Assembly: GCA_965230185.1 (NCBI GenBank) | Contig: OZ245995.1 | Coordinates: 5,518,001 to 5,582,000 of the forward strand | Length of the DNA stretch: 64,000 bases | Direction: 5' to 3' | From: Motiliproteus sp965230185 | GTDB lineage: Bacteria; Pseudomonadota; Gammaproteobacteria; Pseudomonadales; Balneatricaceae | Part shown: piece after piece, positions 18,109 through 28,254 of the stretch | Layout of the letters: each line of letters begins with the position of its first letter | How positions within the stretch are numbered: the stretch's first letter is position 1 | Program-made: the position numbers and the translations under genes | Notes under the pieces: model-generated | What the model was told of the DNA's origin: nothing | The model's input: the letters and a program-made list of their open reading frames with translations, nothing else | The model's database searches: none

Positions 18109-18142
18109 AGCAGCAAATCAACATCAGCGCAAATCACGCCGC

Positions 18143-18172
18143 CACAAAAAAGAGGTGCCGGACCGGCACCTC
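18143..18172 (-). terminator. Rho-independent terminator after proVWX
   Basis: On the minus strand GAGGTGCCGG and CCGGCACCTC pair around one base, realistically an 8-bp stem with a 5-nt loop, followed by TTTTTTGT. It lies about 70 bp beyond the proX stop. Confidence 0.8.
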
Positions 18173-18180
18173 AAAGCATA

Positions 18181-18221
18181 GGACATCGGCCGGTTTCAGC
18201 GCCCCGGCCGGTGGAATGTCC
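18181..18221. other. Long hairpin between proX and its terminator
   Basis: GGACAT pairs with ATGTCC at the base, and inner arms CGGCCGG and CCGGCCG pair as well, with a small bulge. It directly follows the proX stop in the transcript and may protect the message or assist termination. Confidence 0.6.
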
Positions 18222-18244
18222 TTATCGCAGTCGCAAGGATGAAC

Positions 18245-19270
18245 TCAGTTGGCGGCGGCGCGGGCCTGCTCCAGCCAGCCATCAAATTTGCTGCGGTTGG
18301 CGGCGATCCACTCACGGGCGTGGCGCTTGATATCATCCATGGATTTCTCGCCATTCTGCATCTTCAGGTTCTGGGCGCTCTCCTCGTCGGCGGAGATCTG
18401 CACCAGCGACAGCAGTTTTTCCGCCGCCGGATTCTCTTCGGCAAACTCACGGGTCATCACCGCCATAATACGATCGACGGCAAAGCCCAGGTTTTTACCG
18501 TTAAAGCTGGTGTTGGCGTCGTTGTTGCCATTGGGCAGGTCGGTACGGGAAACCTCCAGCCACTCCACATCCTCGCCGGGAACCAGCACACCGGAGATCC
18601 ACTGCGGTGCCCAGGTGTAGTAGAGAATCGGGTTGCCGGCCTGGTAACGGGCGATGGTGTCGGCCATAAGCGCGAAGTAGGAGCCGCGGTTGTGGGTCAC
18701 CGTATCACCGAGATCGTAAGCCTTGATATGGTGATCGATCACCAGCTCACAGCCCCAGCCGGGGTTACAGCCGGTCAGATCGGCTTTGCCGTCACCGTCG
18801 GCATCGAACAGTTTCGCGATTTCCGGCTTTTTCAGATCGTCGAGGGTACGGATGTTGTACTTATCGGCGGTCTTCTTGTCGATCAGGTAGCCCTGCAACA
18901 CCCCCGGGATCACATCTCCGGCCTTGACCAGGTCGCGATCGCCCCCGGCTTTCTTATAGAAGGGCTCATGGAGGATGTCCCACAGATGGACGGTAAAGTC
19001 GGCGTCGCCGTAGGCCAGCGCCAGCATCATGGTGGCGTATTCGGTCTCTTTGGGTTCTTTCACTTCATAACCCAGCTCTTCCAGACCGGCGATGGCGATC
19101 TCACCACGAAAGCGCTCCTCAGCGATAGCCGGGAAAATCGGTCGTATCGACTCGCCCTCGCCGGGCTTGTCGACGGCATGGGCCAGGCCCGCAAAAGTGA
19201 TGGCGGTCAGTGAAGCCGTCGCCGTGAATTTTACAGCCGTCTGTGTCAGTTGCTTGATACGTGCTTGCAT
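18245..19270 (-). CDS. proX: Glycine betaine/proline betaine ABC transporter binding protein ProX
   Basis: The 341-residue protein has a signal peptide ending at residue 32 (LAHA|VD). The three Trp residues forming the quaternary-ammonium box are W97 (VHLWD), W172 (NPGWGCE) and W220 (YYTWAP). After removing 32 residues they fall at 65, 140 and 188, the positions in mature E. coli ProX, and the flanking Cys 136/142 pair is also present. Periplasmic receptor for glycine betaine or proline betaine. Last gene of the proV-proW-proX operon, followed by a terminator. Confidence 0.95.
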   Translation of the reverse strand: MQARIKQLTQTAVKFTATASLTAITFAGLAHAVDKPGEGESIRPIFPAIAEERFRGEIAIAGLEELGYEVKEPKETEYATMMLALAYGDADFTVHLWDILHEPFYKKAGGDRDLVKAGDVIPGVLQGYLIDKKTADKYNIRTLDDLKKPEIAKLFDADGDGKADLTGCNPGWGCELVIDHHIKAYDLGDTVTHNRGSYFALMADTIARYQAGNPILYYTWAPQWISGVLVPGEDVEWLEVSRTDLPNGNNDANTSFNGKNLGFAVDRIMAVMTREFAEENPAAEKLLSLVQISADEESAQNLKMQNGEKSMDDIKRHAREWIAANRSKFDGWLEQARAAAN

Positions 19271-19335
19271 CGTAGCGTACTCCTCGGAGTGATTATTATT
19301 GGTGTAATTCAGGGGTTGTATTGCAACAGAGCCGT

Positions 19336-20292
19336 TCAGGGGTCGGTACGGACACTGCCGCTGCTCTGCATGCCGCGATACAGGCGGACAAAGAAGCCGG
19401 CGGGGCCGGTTTCATACCAGTGCAGGGTATTGCTGGCGTCGGAACGCTCACCGATCGCCTGAGTCAGTCGGTCCAGGAAGATCGCCAGCAGCACCAGACC
19501 GACGCCACCAACGGTGGCCAGTCCCATATCGAGACGACCGATACCGCGCAGTACCATCTGACCGAGGCCGCCGACCGAGATCATCGAGGCGATCACCACC
19601 ATCGACAGCGACAGCATCAGCGTCTGGTTGACGCCGGCCATGATGGTCGGCATCGCCAGCGGCAGCTGCACCTTGAACAGCATCTGGCGGGGGGTACAGC
19701 CAAAGGCCCGTCCCGCTTCCACTTTGTCGGCGGGTACCTGGCGGATCCCGAGATTGGTGAGACGCACCAGCGGTGGCAGTGCGAAGACGATGGTGACCAG
19801 CACCCCCGGCACATTGCCGATTCCGAACAGCATCACCACCGGCACCAGGTAAACGAACGCCGGCAGGGTCTGCATGGCATCGAGCACCGGTCGCACCATC
19901 CGCTCCAGTCGATCGCTGCGGGCACAGAAAATGCCCAGCGGCACACCGAATACGGTGCAGAAGAACAGCGAGGTCAGCACCAGCGACAGGGTGGTCATGG
20001 ATTCCGACCAGACCCCGATCAGACCAAGGAAAAACAGGGTACCCGCACAGAATATGCCCATCCGCTTGCCGGCCAGCTGCCAGCCGAACAGCGACGAGAG
20101 CACAATACCGATCAGTGGCGGAATCGACTGAAGCACATATTCAATCCCGTTGAGCACCTGATCGATGGGCCAGCGGATGGCACGGAAGAAGCTGCGGAAA
20201 TTCTGGACCAGATAGTTGAGCATGCTCTCCACCCACTCGCCGAGCGGAATGCTGAGATACTGAAAAGGATCCAGGAAGCTGAATTCGGACAT
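19336..20292 (-). CDS. proW: Glycine betaine ABC transporter permease ProW
   Basis: The 318-residue inner-membrane permease has several hydrophobic segments and the binding-protein-dependent transport domain, with the EAA-like loop GRAFGCTPRQMLFKVQLPLAMP, which contacts the ATPase. The C-terminal VGGLGQMVLRGIGRLD is typical of ProW/OpuAB. It lies 45 bp after proV and 65 bp before proX on the same strand. Confidence 0.95.
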   Translation of the reverse strand: MSEFSFLDPFQYLSIPLGEWVESMLNYLVQNFRSFFRAIRWPIDQVLNGIEYVLQSIPPLIGIVLSSLFGWQLAGKRMGIFCAGTLFFLGLIGVWSESMTTLSLVLTSLFFCTVFGVPLGIFCARSDRLERMVRPVLDAMQTLPAFVYLVPVVMLFGIGNVPGVLVTIVFALPPLVRLTNLGIRQVPADKVEAGRAFGCTPRQMLFKVQLPLAMPTIMAGVNQTLMLSLSMVVIASMISVGGLGQMVLRGIGRLDMGLATVGGVGLVLLAIFLDRLTQAIGERSDASNTLHWYETGPAGFFVRLYRGMQSSGSVRTDP

Positions 20293-20337
20293 CTGACTAA
20301 TCCTTCAATTATTTTTATAGTTACCGGTTCTGCCCGA

Positions 20338-21519
20338 TCAGCCGTGGCTGAGGGTCTGCAGCAGCTGGCTCTTGGAGATCGAACCGCAGAAGCCGCCGTC
20401 GCGGTCAACCACCGGTATCGGATAGGGAGCGCCGGCGACCACATCCAGCACATCTTTCAGCGGAGTATCGGTGTAGATGCTGTCGTGGCTGTCGACCCGC
20501 AGCTGTTTCAGAGCCTGCTGGTCGGAGGCCTGCCGCTCCAGAGCGCTGAAGGGGACCACCCCCTGCAGCCGGTTCTGATCATCGACGAGGTAGCCAAAAT
20601 CAGCATCGTCGGCCGGCTCAACCGGATGCACTTTGCCGTTGATGCGGATAATGCTCCGGGGATCGGATTCGGCCACATCCCCGGCTTTCAGTACCTTGGA
20701 TACATCGACGCCCTTAAAGAAGGTCTCGACATACTCATCGGCCGGATCGCGCAGTATCTCTTCGGGACGGCCGATCTGGACCACTCGCCCGCCCTCCATG
20801 ATGGCGATCCGATCGCCGATGCGGATCGCCTCATCCAGATCATGGGAGATAAAGATGATGGTGCGTTCCTGTTCCCGTTGCAGCCGGATCAGTTCGTCCT
20901 GCATCTCGTTGCGGATGAGCGGATCCAGCGCCGAAAAAGCCTCATCCATCAGCAGAATGGTGGGATCGTTGGCCAGCGCGCGGGCCAGTCCGACCCGCTG
21001 CTGCATGCCCCCTGACAGCTGGTGGGGATAACTGCTGCCGTGCTCGCCGAGACCCACCTGACTCAGCGCTTCGGCAGCGCGGGCATGGCGCTCCTTTTCC
21101 GAAACCCCGGAGATTTCCAGTCCGAAGGCGGCGTTTTCCAGCACCGTCATATGGGGCATCAGCGCGAAGGACTGAAACACCATACTCATTTCGTTGCGAC
21201 GCACATCGAGCAGATCATGATCGGACAGGCCGGTAATATCACGGCCATTCAGCTGAATGGTGCCGGCGGTGGGCTCAATCAGCCGATTGAGCAGGCGGAC
21301 CATGGTGGATTTTCCGGAACCGGACAGCCCCATGATGACAAATATTTCGCCCTTTCTGACACTGAAGCTGGCGTCGAAAACACCAACGGTCTGGCCGGTC
21401 TTTTCGAAAATTTCATCTTTTTCGGCACCGTTATCCAGCATCTCCATGGCAACATCGGTTTTGTTGCCGAATACCTTGTAGACGTTTCTGATCGAGAGTA
21501 TTTCATCGGAGTCTGTCAT
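20338..21519 (-). CDS. proV: Glycine betaine ABC transporter ATPase ProV
   Basis: I chose the ATG at 21519 (393 aa), preceded by AGAGGG; the frame extends 46 codons upstream without family resemblance. Motifs: Walker A GLSGSGKS, Q-loop MVFQSFAL, signature LSGGMQQR, Walker B ILLMDEAFSALD and the switch HDLDEA. The last 110 residues form paired CBS domains, which in OpuA sense ionic strength, so uptake may be osmotically gated. First gene of the proVWX operon. Confidence 0.96.
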   Translation of the reverse strand: MTDSDEILSIRNVYKVFGNKTDVAMEMLDNGAEKDEIFEKTGQTVGVFDASFSVRKGEIFVIMGLSGSGKSTMVRLLNRLIEPTAGTIQLNGRDITGLSDHDLLDVRRNEMSMVFQSFALMPHMTVLENAAFGLEISGVSEKERHARAAEALSQVGLGEHGSSYPHQLSGGMQQRVGLARALANDPTILLMDEAFSALDPLIRNEMQDELIRLQREQERTIIFISHDLDEAIRIGDRIAIMEGGRVVQIGRPEEILRDPADEYVETFFKGVDVSKVLKAGDVAESDPRSIIRINGKVHPVEPADDADFGYLVDDQNRLQGVVPFSALERQASDQQALKQLRVDSHDSIYTDTPLKDVLDVVAGAPYPIPVVDRDGGFCGSISKSQLLQTLSHG

Positions 21520-21765
21520 GATGCCCTCTGTGCTTTTATATTTATTCTTGTTGCTGCTGCCCCGCAGGCGGGTACACGAATCTGCCCGTAGCAGGACACA
21601 GACAGACTGAATCGAGGCAACTGAATCAGGGGATACACCGACTCCGGTCAGCATCATCCCGATGCCCGCTATCCGTCAGCGTTTCGCCCGGTCAGGCTCA
21701 GTTGCTGATTAATAAATTATTGATTCCGGCCGGGAGCGTCCAACGATATTTGGTGGGTATAAACC

Positions 21766-21780
21766 ATAACCAAAGGTTAT
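21766..21780. promoter_or_regulatory. Short palindrome between proV and a GlxA regulator
   Basis: ATAACC-AAA-GGTTAT lies in the divergent region 21520-21977. It is a candidate operator for proVWX or the regulator. Nothing else in the region could be assigned. Confidence 0.3.
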
Positions 21781-21977
21781 TATTGGCAGCATACCTCCGC
21801 ACACTTGCCCAGCTGCGACATTTTCGGACCGACAGTGGACGTCAGCGTTGTCGCTCCGGAAAATCTGAGCTATCTGTAGCTTTTATCAGTACGGTCCGGC
21901 ACTCCGGAAGAGCAGAGATAAACGATGACACATTCCGAAAAATTATCGGTGCCTGGCAGTCTGACGGCCGATCGGCC

Positions 21978-22958
21978 ATGACCGCCAGCTCTGCTCCCGA
22001 ACGGGTCCGGGTCAGCTTCATCCTTATCCCCGGCTTTGCCCTCACCTCATTTTCGCTGGCCATCGAAGCCCTCAGTGTTGCCAACCTGCTGAGCGATTCG
22101 GGGCGCTACGACTACGGCCTCTACAGCGGCGACCCCGATCCGACGGTGATCAGCGTTCACAGCTCCAACGGCGTTCCGGTACAGACCCGGGGCCATGTCA
22201 GCCAGTGTCCCGACTGCGATATTCTGTTTGTGTGCGCCTACCAGCAAGCCGCCAGGCGACAGAATCCTGCGGTGATCGCTACCCTCAGGCGGCTCAGCAG
22301 AGGCGGCTGTCGCTTTGCTTCCCTTTCCTGCGGCAGTTTTCTACTGGCTGGCGCCGGCATTCTGGAAAATCAGCGCTGCACCCTGGTCCATGAGCAGATC
22401 AGTACCTTTCGGGAGCTCTACCCCGATGTTCCGGTGCTGGAGAATCTGTATACCATCAGCGGCAGAGTACTGAGCTGCGCCGGCGGCATGTCGGCACTGG
22501 ATATGCTGCTGTATATCATTGGTCAGGACTATGGGGCCGACTTTGCTACCGAGGTCTGCCACCAGTTCCTGCAGGAGCGCATTCGCTCAGATAAAGAGGC
22601 TCTCAATGCCAGCCGTTACCTGAAACTGCGAATGAAGTCGGCCAGCCTCGGCGCGGCCATCGAACTGATGGAAGCCAGTATCGAAACGCCCCTGAGTGTT
22701 GAAGAGATCGCCTCGCGGATCGGCACCAGCCTCCGCACTCTGGAACAGGTATTCAGACGCCATGAAGCCTCTACCCCGGGCCAGTACTACCTGAGGCTGC
22801 GGCTGGACCGTGCTCGTCAGCTGGTGGAAGACACCAACATGAACATCGCCACCATCGCTCAGGCCACTGGTTTTACCTCCCAGAGCTACTTTACCCGACG
22901 GTTTCGTGAACAGTTCGGTATCCCACCGGGGCAGCTTCGGCAACAGCTGCGGGTATAA
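21978..22958 (+). CDS. GlxA-family (DJ-1/PfpI + AraC HTH) transcriptional regulator
   Basis: From ATG 21978 the protein is 326 residues; the upstream extension to 21702 lacks family features. The DJ-1-like domain opens with RVSFILIPGFALTSFSLAIE, and the AraC HTH occupies about the last 100 residues (VEEIASRIGTSLRTLEQVF, IATIAQATGFTSQSYFTRRF). Divergent from proVWX, so a betaine-responsive regulator of uptake, or of the downstream 2OG oxygenase, is plausible. Confidence 0.87.
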   Translation: MTASSAPERVRVSFILIPGFALTSFSLAIEALSVANLLSDSGRYDYGLYSGDPDPTVISVHSSNGVPVQTRGHVSQCPDCDILFVCAYQQAARRQNPAVIATLRRLSRGGCRFASLSCGSFLLAGAGILENQRCTLVHEQISTFRELYPDVPVLENLYTISGRVLSCAGGMSALDMLLYIIGQDYGADFATEVCHQFLQERIRSDKEALNASRYLKLRMKSASLGAAIELMEASIETPLSVEEIASRIGTSLRTLEQVFRRHEASTPGQYYLRLRLDRARQLVEDTNMNIATIAQATGFTSQSYFTRRFREQFGIPPGQLRQQLRV

Positions 22959-23049
22959 AATTTTTCGGATTTGTTATATCTGAGAGGCTTTCGTCCATAG
23001 AAACTGTTCTCCCTTCCGGTTCATAAAAATAAGGGTGAATGCCGTGAAT

Positions 23050-24024
23050 ATGTCGATCAACCGAAGCCTTGAAAGCAGATCAACCTCCTTCAGTGAAATC
23101 CCGGTGGTGGACGTCGGACCGCTGCTGGACGGCAGCGACCCGGCCGCGGTCGCCGCAGAGATCGGCGATGTCTGTGAGCATATCGGCTTCCTCTACATCC
23201 GTAATCACGGTATCGATCCTGAACTGATCGAAGAGGTGTACCGACTGGCCCGCGAGTTTTTCGAACTGCCGGCAGAGCAGAAGAACAAACTCGACATTAA
23301 GGCCTCCGGCCCTACCCTGCGCGGTTATATTCCGATGTATGCCGAGAATGTCGATCCCGACTTCACCCGGGATTTTAAGGAGTGTTTCGACTTTGGCCAG
23401 CACCAGCAGGAGGTCTCCCCCTTCTTCGGCCCCAACCTGATGCCGGAGCAACCGGCCCGCTTTAAAGAGGTGATGGAGCGCTACCATGACGCCATGCTGA
23501 CCCTGGCCCGCAAGCTGATCGGCGCCATTGCCCTCAGCCTCAATCTGCCGGCCGACTACTTCGAGAAACTGCAGCGCAAGCCCATCACCATTCAGCGACT
23601 GCTCCACTACCCGCCTCAGCAGGGGGAGATCAGCATCGAGGAGATCGGTATCGGCGCCCATACCGATTACGGTTTTCTGACCATTCTGTCGCAGGATGCC
23701 AACGGCGGTCTGCAGGTTCAGAACCGCGACGGCGACTGGATCAGCGCGCCTCCGATCGACGGCACCTTCGTGGTCAATATCGGCGATCTGGTACAGACCT
23801 TCACCAATGACCGCTACATTTCCACAGTCCATCGGGTGATCAACACCAGCGGCAACGAACGCTACTCGGTTCCCTTCTTTATCGATCTGGATTTTGATGG
23901 CCGGGTGGAGGTGGTGCCCACCTGCATCAGCGAGGAAAATCCCGCCCGATACCAGCCCTACACCTGTGGTGAGCACAAATACAGGCGTTTTGTGGAGAGC
24001 TATACCCATCTGAAAGGGGAATAA
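23050..24024 (+). CDS. 2-oxoglutarate/Fe(II)-dependent oxygenase, isopenicillin N synthase family
   Basis: The protein has the DIOX_N region (IPVVDVGPLLDG, FLYIRNHGI) and a 2OG-Fe(II) domain. The iron ligands are visible as GAHTDYG (H and D) and STVHRV (second H), with the 2-oxoglutarate-binding Arg in RYSVPFF. I give the ATG at 23050 (324 aa); GTG codons at 23035 and 23044 are also possible because AAGGGTG lies at 23031-23037. The family hydroxylates or demethylates small molecules. The setting between betaine genes suggests a betaine or amino-acid substrate, but that is inference. Confidence 0.85.
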   Translation: MSINRSLESRSTSFSEIPVVDVGPLLDGSDPAAVAAEIGDVCEHIGFLYIRNHGIDPELIEEVYRLAREFFELPAEQKNKLDIKASGPTLRGYIPMYAENVDPDFTRDFKECFDFGQHQQEVSPFFGPNLMPEQPARFKEVMERYHDAMLTLARKLIGAIALSLNLPADYFEKLQRKPITIQRLLHYPPQQGEISIEEIGIGAHTDYGFLTILSQDANGGLQVQNRDGDWISAPPIDGTFVVNIGDLVQTFTNDRYISTVHRVINTSGNERYSVPFFIDLDFDGRVEVVPTCISEENPARYQPYTCGEHKYRRFVESYTHLKGE

Positions 24025-24097
24025 CTCTCTTCTTCAGGAAGGTTTTGCTCCTCAGGTGGGGGGTAACCTGAATTATCGGGTTTGGCTGAAAGCCCGG

Positions 24098-25715
24098 GTT
24101 GCGCCCTCCCGGGCGCCTTCATTTCTCTGAAGCGGCTCAGAGAAACAGAAGCAAAGAGAACCCGCCCCATGCCACCGGCCTGCGGCCTCAGACAAGCGCT
24201 TGCTCAATCCCGCTTCCGCCTGCGGGGCTCGGCGCTGGCAGAGGGGATCTGGTGCCAGCTGATAGGCCAGTGTTAATTACAAGTCGGTTGCAGGCACAGA
24301 CTCAATCTTCCCTTCTGTGCAGCCGAGCATTGCAGCTTGTGAATGGATCAGTGCGAGGACTGTTTGAGGCCACAAAGCGGCCTCGGTTATTGGTGCAGGC
24401 ATCAACCCTTCGGGCCAGCTGAAGCTGTTCAGGCTGCGCCTGTCGCAGCACCCATTTACAAGCGAGACGCGCAGGGAAGCTGGCAAAGCCAGCCAGACAG
24501 CAGGGGGCGGCTTTGGATTGTTAAGGTCTTTGGCCGCCCAAAGGGCTTTAACTCGCCGTCGGGGCGAAAGGGAAATATCAGTAAACTCGACAAGTCAGGA
24601 TAATTCCTGAATTTCTGTGAGAGCCTGAGAGCACCTGTTGCGCCCACCCGGGCGCCTTCATTTCTCTGAAGCGGCTCAGAGAAACAGAAGCAAAGAGAAC
24701 CCGCCCCATGCCACCGGCCTTCGGCAGCCCTCACTCCTCGCCTGAAGCGGGCGCTGCGCGAACTCGGCCTATGGCCTCAGACAAGCGCTTGCTCAATCCC
24801 GCTTCCGCCTGCAGGGCTCGGCGCTGGCAGAGGGGATCTGGTGCCAGCTGATAGGCCAGTGTTAATTACAAGTCGGTTGCAGGCACAGACTCAATCTTCC
24901 CTTCTGTGCAGCCGAGCATTGCAGCTTGTGAATGGATCAGTGCGAGGACTGTTTGAGGGCGCAAAGCGGCCTCGGTGATTGGTGCAGGCACCAACCCTTC
25001 GGGCCAGCTGAAGCTGTTCAGGCTGCGCCTGTCGCAGCACCCATTTGCAGGCGAAACGCGCAGGGAAGCTGGCGAAGCCAGCCAGACAGCAAGGGGCGGC
25101 TTTGGATTGTTAAGGTCTTTGGCCGCCCAAAGACCTTAACTCGCCTTCAGGGCGAAAGGGAAATATCAGTAAACTCGATAAGTCAGGATAACTCCTGGGT
25201 TTCAATGGGTGGATGAGAGCATCTGTTGCGCCTTGCCGGGCGCCTTCATTTCTCTGAAGCGGCTCAGAGAAACGGAAGCAAAGAGAACCCGCCCCATGCC
25301 ACCGGCCTGCGGCCTCAGACAAGCGCTTGCTCAATCCCGCTTCCGCCTGCGGGGCTCGGCGGTAGCAGAGGGTAATTTGGTGCCAACGGGCAGTTCTGGG
25401 TTAGCCTGCAGGCAGTAGCTTTGCCACTGGTTACAAGCACGGACTCAGTTTCCCCCTTCTGTGCAGCCGAGCATTGCAGCTTGTAAATGGATCAGTGCGA
25501 GGACTGTTTGAGGGCGCAAAGCGGCCTCGGTGATTGGTGCAGGCACCAACCCTTCGGGCCAGCTGAAGCTGTTCAGGCTGCGCCTGTCGCAGCACCCATT
25601 TGCAAGCGAAACGCGCAGGGAAGCTGGCAAAGCCAGCCAAACAGCAGGGGCGGCTTTGGATTGTTAAGGTCTTTGGCCGCCCAAAGACCTTAACTCGCCG
25701 TCAGGGCGAAAAGGG
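24098..25715 (+). repeat. Repeat cluster 1: three tandem copies of a hairpin-rich intergenic repeat
   Basis: Copies begin at 24098, 24637 and 25225 (periods 539 and 588 bp; copy 2 has about 49 extra bp). Each contains several stem-loops: TTTCTCTGA-N6-TCAGAGAAA (24122, 24661, 25249), GAGGCC-type arms near 24370, a GCTGGC-N3-GCCAGC hairpin, and a 14-bp palindrome GTTAAGGTCTTTGG-N4-complement (perfect at 25109 and 25663). Related clusters in the opposite orientation lie at 39.2-40.2 and 58.5-59.3 kb. About 68-codon frames starting MDQCEDC recur but shift frame between copies, so I treat the element as non-coding. Confidence 0.9.
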
Positions 25716-25765
25716 GATCTCCGGCAAACACAGCACATACCCCTGTTACACATAGTCGAGCAACA

Positions 25766-26662
25766 TCATTCACGCCGCTGTCGGCGACCACTGTTCGATA
25801 ACAGCACTGCCGCAATAATCACCATCACCCCACCCCACAGCATCGGCTGACTGAGCTCCTCACCTATCAGCATCACCGCGATCACCACCGCCACTACCGG
25901 CTCCAGGGTCGACAGCGTCGCCGCATCGGAGGCGCCGATTCGCGGCGAGCCACTGATAAAGGAGGCGATCGGCAGTATGGTTGCGAACAGCGCCAGACCC
26001 AGTGTGGCCAGCCAGCCGGTGGTTGTCTGAGGCCAGCTGGCGCCCTGAATCAGCGCGGCGACTGAGAACATCAGCGCTCCGCCAATCAGAATCACCCCCG
26101 CCGAGGCCAGCGGTTTCTCCGGCGATACCCGGTGGGTGCCATAGAGAATCGCCGAGCCATAACTGACGGCGGCAAACAGCGCCCAGAGCACGCCGGTGAG
26201 ATCTCCCCGAAAGTCCATTCCGGAAGCCAGCACCACACCAGCGCTGGCCAGCAACAGGCTGAAAATTTTCAGCAGGCTGGATTTTTCCGCCAGAAACAGG
26301 ATCGACCAGAGAGTCACAAAGGCCGGGAACAAAAACATCAGGATCACCGCCAGACTGACCGAGGTGGTATGACTGGCGCTGTAATAACCGAGTGCGGCGC
26401 AGGCGTAGCCGATACCGATCAGCAATGTACGGGCAAAGGCGGCAGATGCAGGTAGCGCTACCGCGCGCTTTTTCAGCCACAGCAGCATAATGCCGGCCGC
26501 CAGTGTGAACCGGATCAGCAGCAGGCCGACCGGATCGGCCCCGGCCTGATAGGCAAAGTGAGCGAAGAAGGGCTGTATGCCATAGCTGAAAGCGGCCAGC
26601 AGCACCAGGGCGAAACCCTTCAGGTACTCCTGCTGATGATTGTGGGTGTAGCTTGTCTGCAT
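25766..26662 (-). CDS. EamA/DMT-family membrane transporter
   Basis: From the ATG at 26662 the protein is 298 residues; an upstream ATG at 26716 would add 18 residues. There are ten hydrophobic segments in two EamA repeats (about 14-140 and 155-290), with the family-like STLEPVVAVVIAVMLIGEEL near the end of the second. Family members export or import amino acids and related metabolites. It is downstream of the Rieske oxygenase gene with about 198 bp between, and substrate is unknown. Confidence 0.88.
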   Translation of the reverse strand: MQTSYTHNHQQEYLKGFALVLLAAFSYGIQPFFAHFAYQAGADPVGLLLIRFTLAAGIMLLWLKKRAVALPASAAFARTLLIGIGYACAALGYYSASHTTSVSLAVILMFLFPAFVTLWSILFLAEKSSLLKIFSLLLASAGVVLASGMDFRGDLTGVLWALFAAVSYGSAILYGTHRVSPEKPLASAGVILIGGALMFSVAALIQGASWPQTTTGWLATLGLALFATILPIASFISGSPRIGASDAATLSTLEPVVAVVIAVMLIGEELSQPMLWGGVMVIIAAVLLSNSGRRQRRE

Positions 26663-26860
26663 CGCTGTTCCGGGGTAAGAGCAGGTGGTTAATCTGGGCA
26701 GCCTCTGTTGTGCCACACAACGACCGTCGCGGTATTTCCATTTCCGCCGGTTTCCGGTGTACCAGCGCCATCGGAGCGGCCGGCAACCGTTTTCGCCACC
26801 GATTCATTAAACAAAGCTGCGCCGGACCCCGAATCCACAGGGCCCGGCCGTTTTAAGCGA

Positions 26861-28069
26861 TCATTCAGTCAGGCGACGTTTCATGGTGTCGCAGTACCAG
26901 TCCACAAACTGGCAGACGCCGTTCTCGGCAACGTCGGAAAAAGGACCCGGCACGTAAGCGGGCGAACTGACACCCCGAAAGGTCTCCTCGACCAGCTGGC
27001 GGTCCTGATCGTTGGTGGCCAGCCAGACCTTTGTCAGGTTGTCGAGATCGTAGTCCACCCCTTCCACGGCATCCCTGTGCACCAGCCACCTGGTGGTCAC
27101 CAGGGTTTCGCCGGGGCCCAGCGGCAGCACCCGGAAGCTGAGGGCGTGATCACCGAGAAAGTGGTTCCAGCTGGAGGGGTAGTTAAAGTACAGCAGCGCA
27201 CCGATGTTCGCTTCGCCGCTGCTGTCCAGCCGTCCATTGACCGCCGGCCTGCCGTCCAGGGTGTAACTGACGGCATCGTTGAACATCGGTATCCGGGTCA
27301 TCCGGTACTGACCCAGCGGATCCATCAGCAACCGGCTCGGCAGCCCCGCCGCCTCGCAGCGATCCCAGAAAGCCACCAGCGCCGGATCCTCTTCGCCACC
27401 GACGCCGGCCACCGCCAGGTTTTCGACAAAGGAGTTGAGCAGCTCCGGGTGATTGCCTTCGCAGTGATAACACTCGCGGTTGTTTTCGAACACCAGCTTC
27501 CAGTTGCCCTGCTCCACCAGGTTGGATTCGAAGGCTACCCTGTAGCTGTCGGGCTGATGCGGGGTGACGTAGGAGGCGACGGCATCGCGAAACTGACTGA
27601 AGTCAGGCGCCTGATCGGCAACGCAGACATAGATAAAGGATTTCACCACCTCACAGTGCACCGGCATCAGGCCATGATCGTCGTTATTGAACTTCTCCCC
27701 CATATTAGCGGCAAACAGCAGTCGGCCGTCGAGATCGAAGGTCCAGCGGTGATAAGGACAGACCAGCTTCGCCACCCTGCCTTTTGATTCCGAGCAGAGG
27801 CGGGAGCCCCGATGCCGGCAGGCGTTATGGAAAGCCCGAATGCGGTTGTCGTCGTCACGGACGATGACCACCGGATAGTCGCCGATCTGCAGGGTCAGAT
27901 ATTCACCGGGTTTCTCAATCTCAAAGCTGTGGCCGGCGAAGATCCACTCCTTATGCCAGATCTGCTCGAGATCATCCCGATAGACCGCCGGATCCCGATA
28001 GAGATCGCGGCTGAGGGCATGGCGGGGTTTTCTCTGGTTTATCAGCGACAGGGTGGTCTGATCGTTCAT
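26861..28069 (-). CDS. Rieske non-heme iron oxygenase, GbcA-like paralogue
   Basis: The 402-residue alpha subunit has a Rieske [2Fe-2S] site (C84-x-H86 and C104-x2-H107) and a mononuclear iron site, NNRECYHCEGNHPEL with H202 and H207. It clearly resembles GbcA but is distinct from the gene at 57123. Relatives oxidatively N-demethylate glycine betaine, proline betaine or carnitine. No reductase lies beside it, so it may borrow GbcB. It is 185 bp downstream of an MttB-like gene on the same strand, pairing an O2-dependent and a corrinoid-dependent demethylase. Confidence 0.88.
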   Translation of the reverse strand: MNDQTTLSLINQRKPRHALSRDLYRDPAVYRDDLEQIWHKEWIFAGHSFEIEKPGEYLTLQIGDYPVVIVRDDDNRIRAFHNACRHRGSRLCSESKGRVAKLVCPYHRWTFDLDGRLLFAANMGEKFNNDDHGLMPVHCEVVKSFIYVCVADQAPDFSQFRDAVASYVTPHQPDSYRVAFESNLVEQGNWKLVFENNRECYHCEGNHPELLNSFVENLAVAGVGGEEDPALVAFWDRCEAAGLPSRLLMDPLGQYRMTRIPMFNDAVSYTLDGRPAVNGRLDSSGEANIGALLYFNYPSSWNHFLGDHALSFRVLPLGPGETLVTTRWLVHRDAVEGVDYDLDNLTKVWLATNDQDRQLVEETFRGVSSPAYVPGPFSDVAENGVCQFVDWYCDTMKRRLTE

Positions 28070-28254
28070 AGGGTTTACTCCGGAACAGGCATCGTCTCAG
28101 GATGCTTCTTATGGGTTACAACAGGCACGGCCGGACCGCTTCGCCGACCGCCGTCAGAGGTGACGACCGATCGCAAAGCAGCCTGACCGTGGTTCAGCAC
28201 AGAAGATAAAGGAATCGGGTGATGGCGGACCGGCGACTGCCGGCCCGCCCAGCG

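Noticed and set aside
24343..25693. Recurrent 68-86-codon frames starting MDQCEDC in the repeat clusters
   Set aside because: They recur only because the DNA repeat recurs; the frame shifts between copies by single-base changes, and the hairpins span it.
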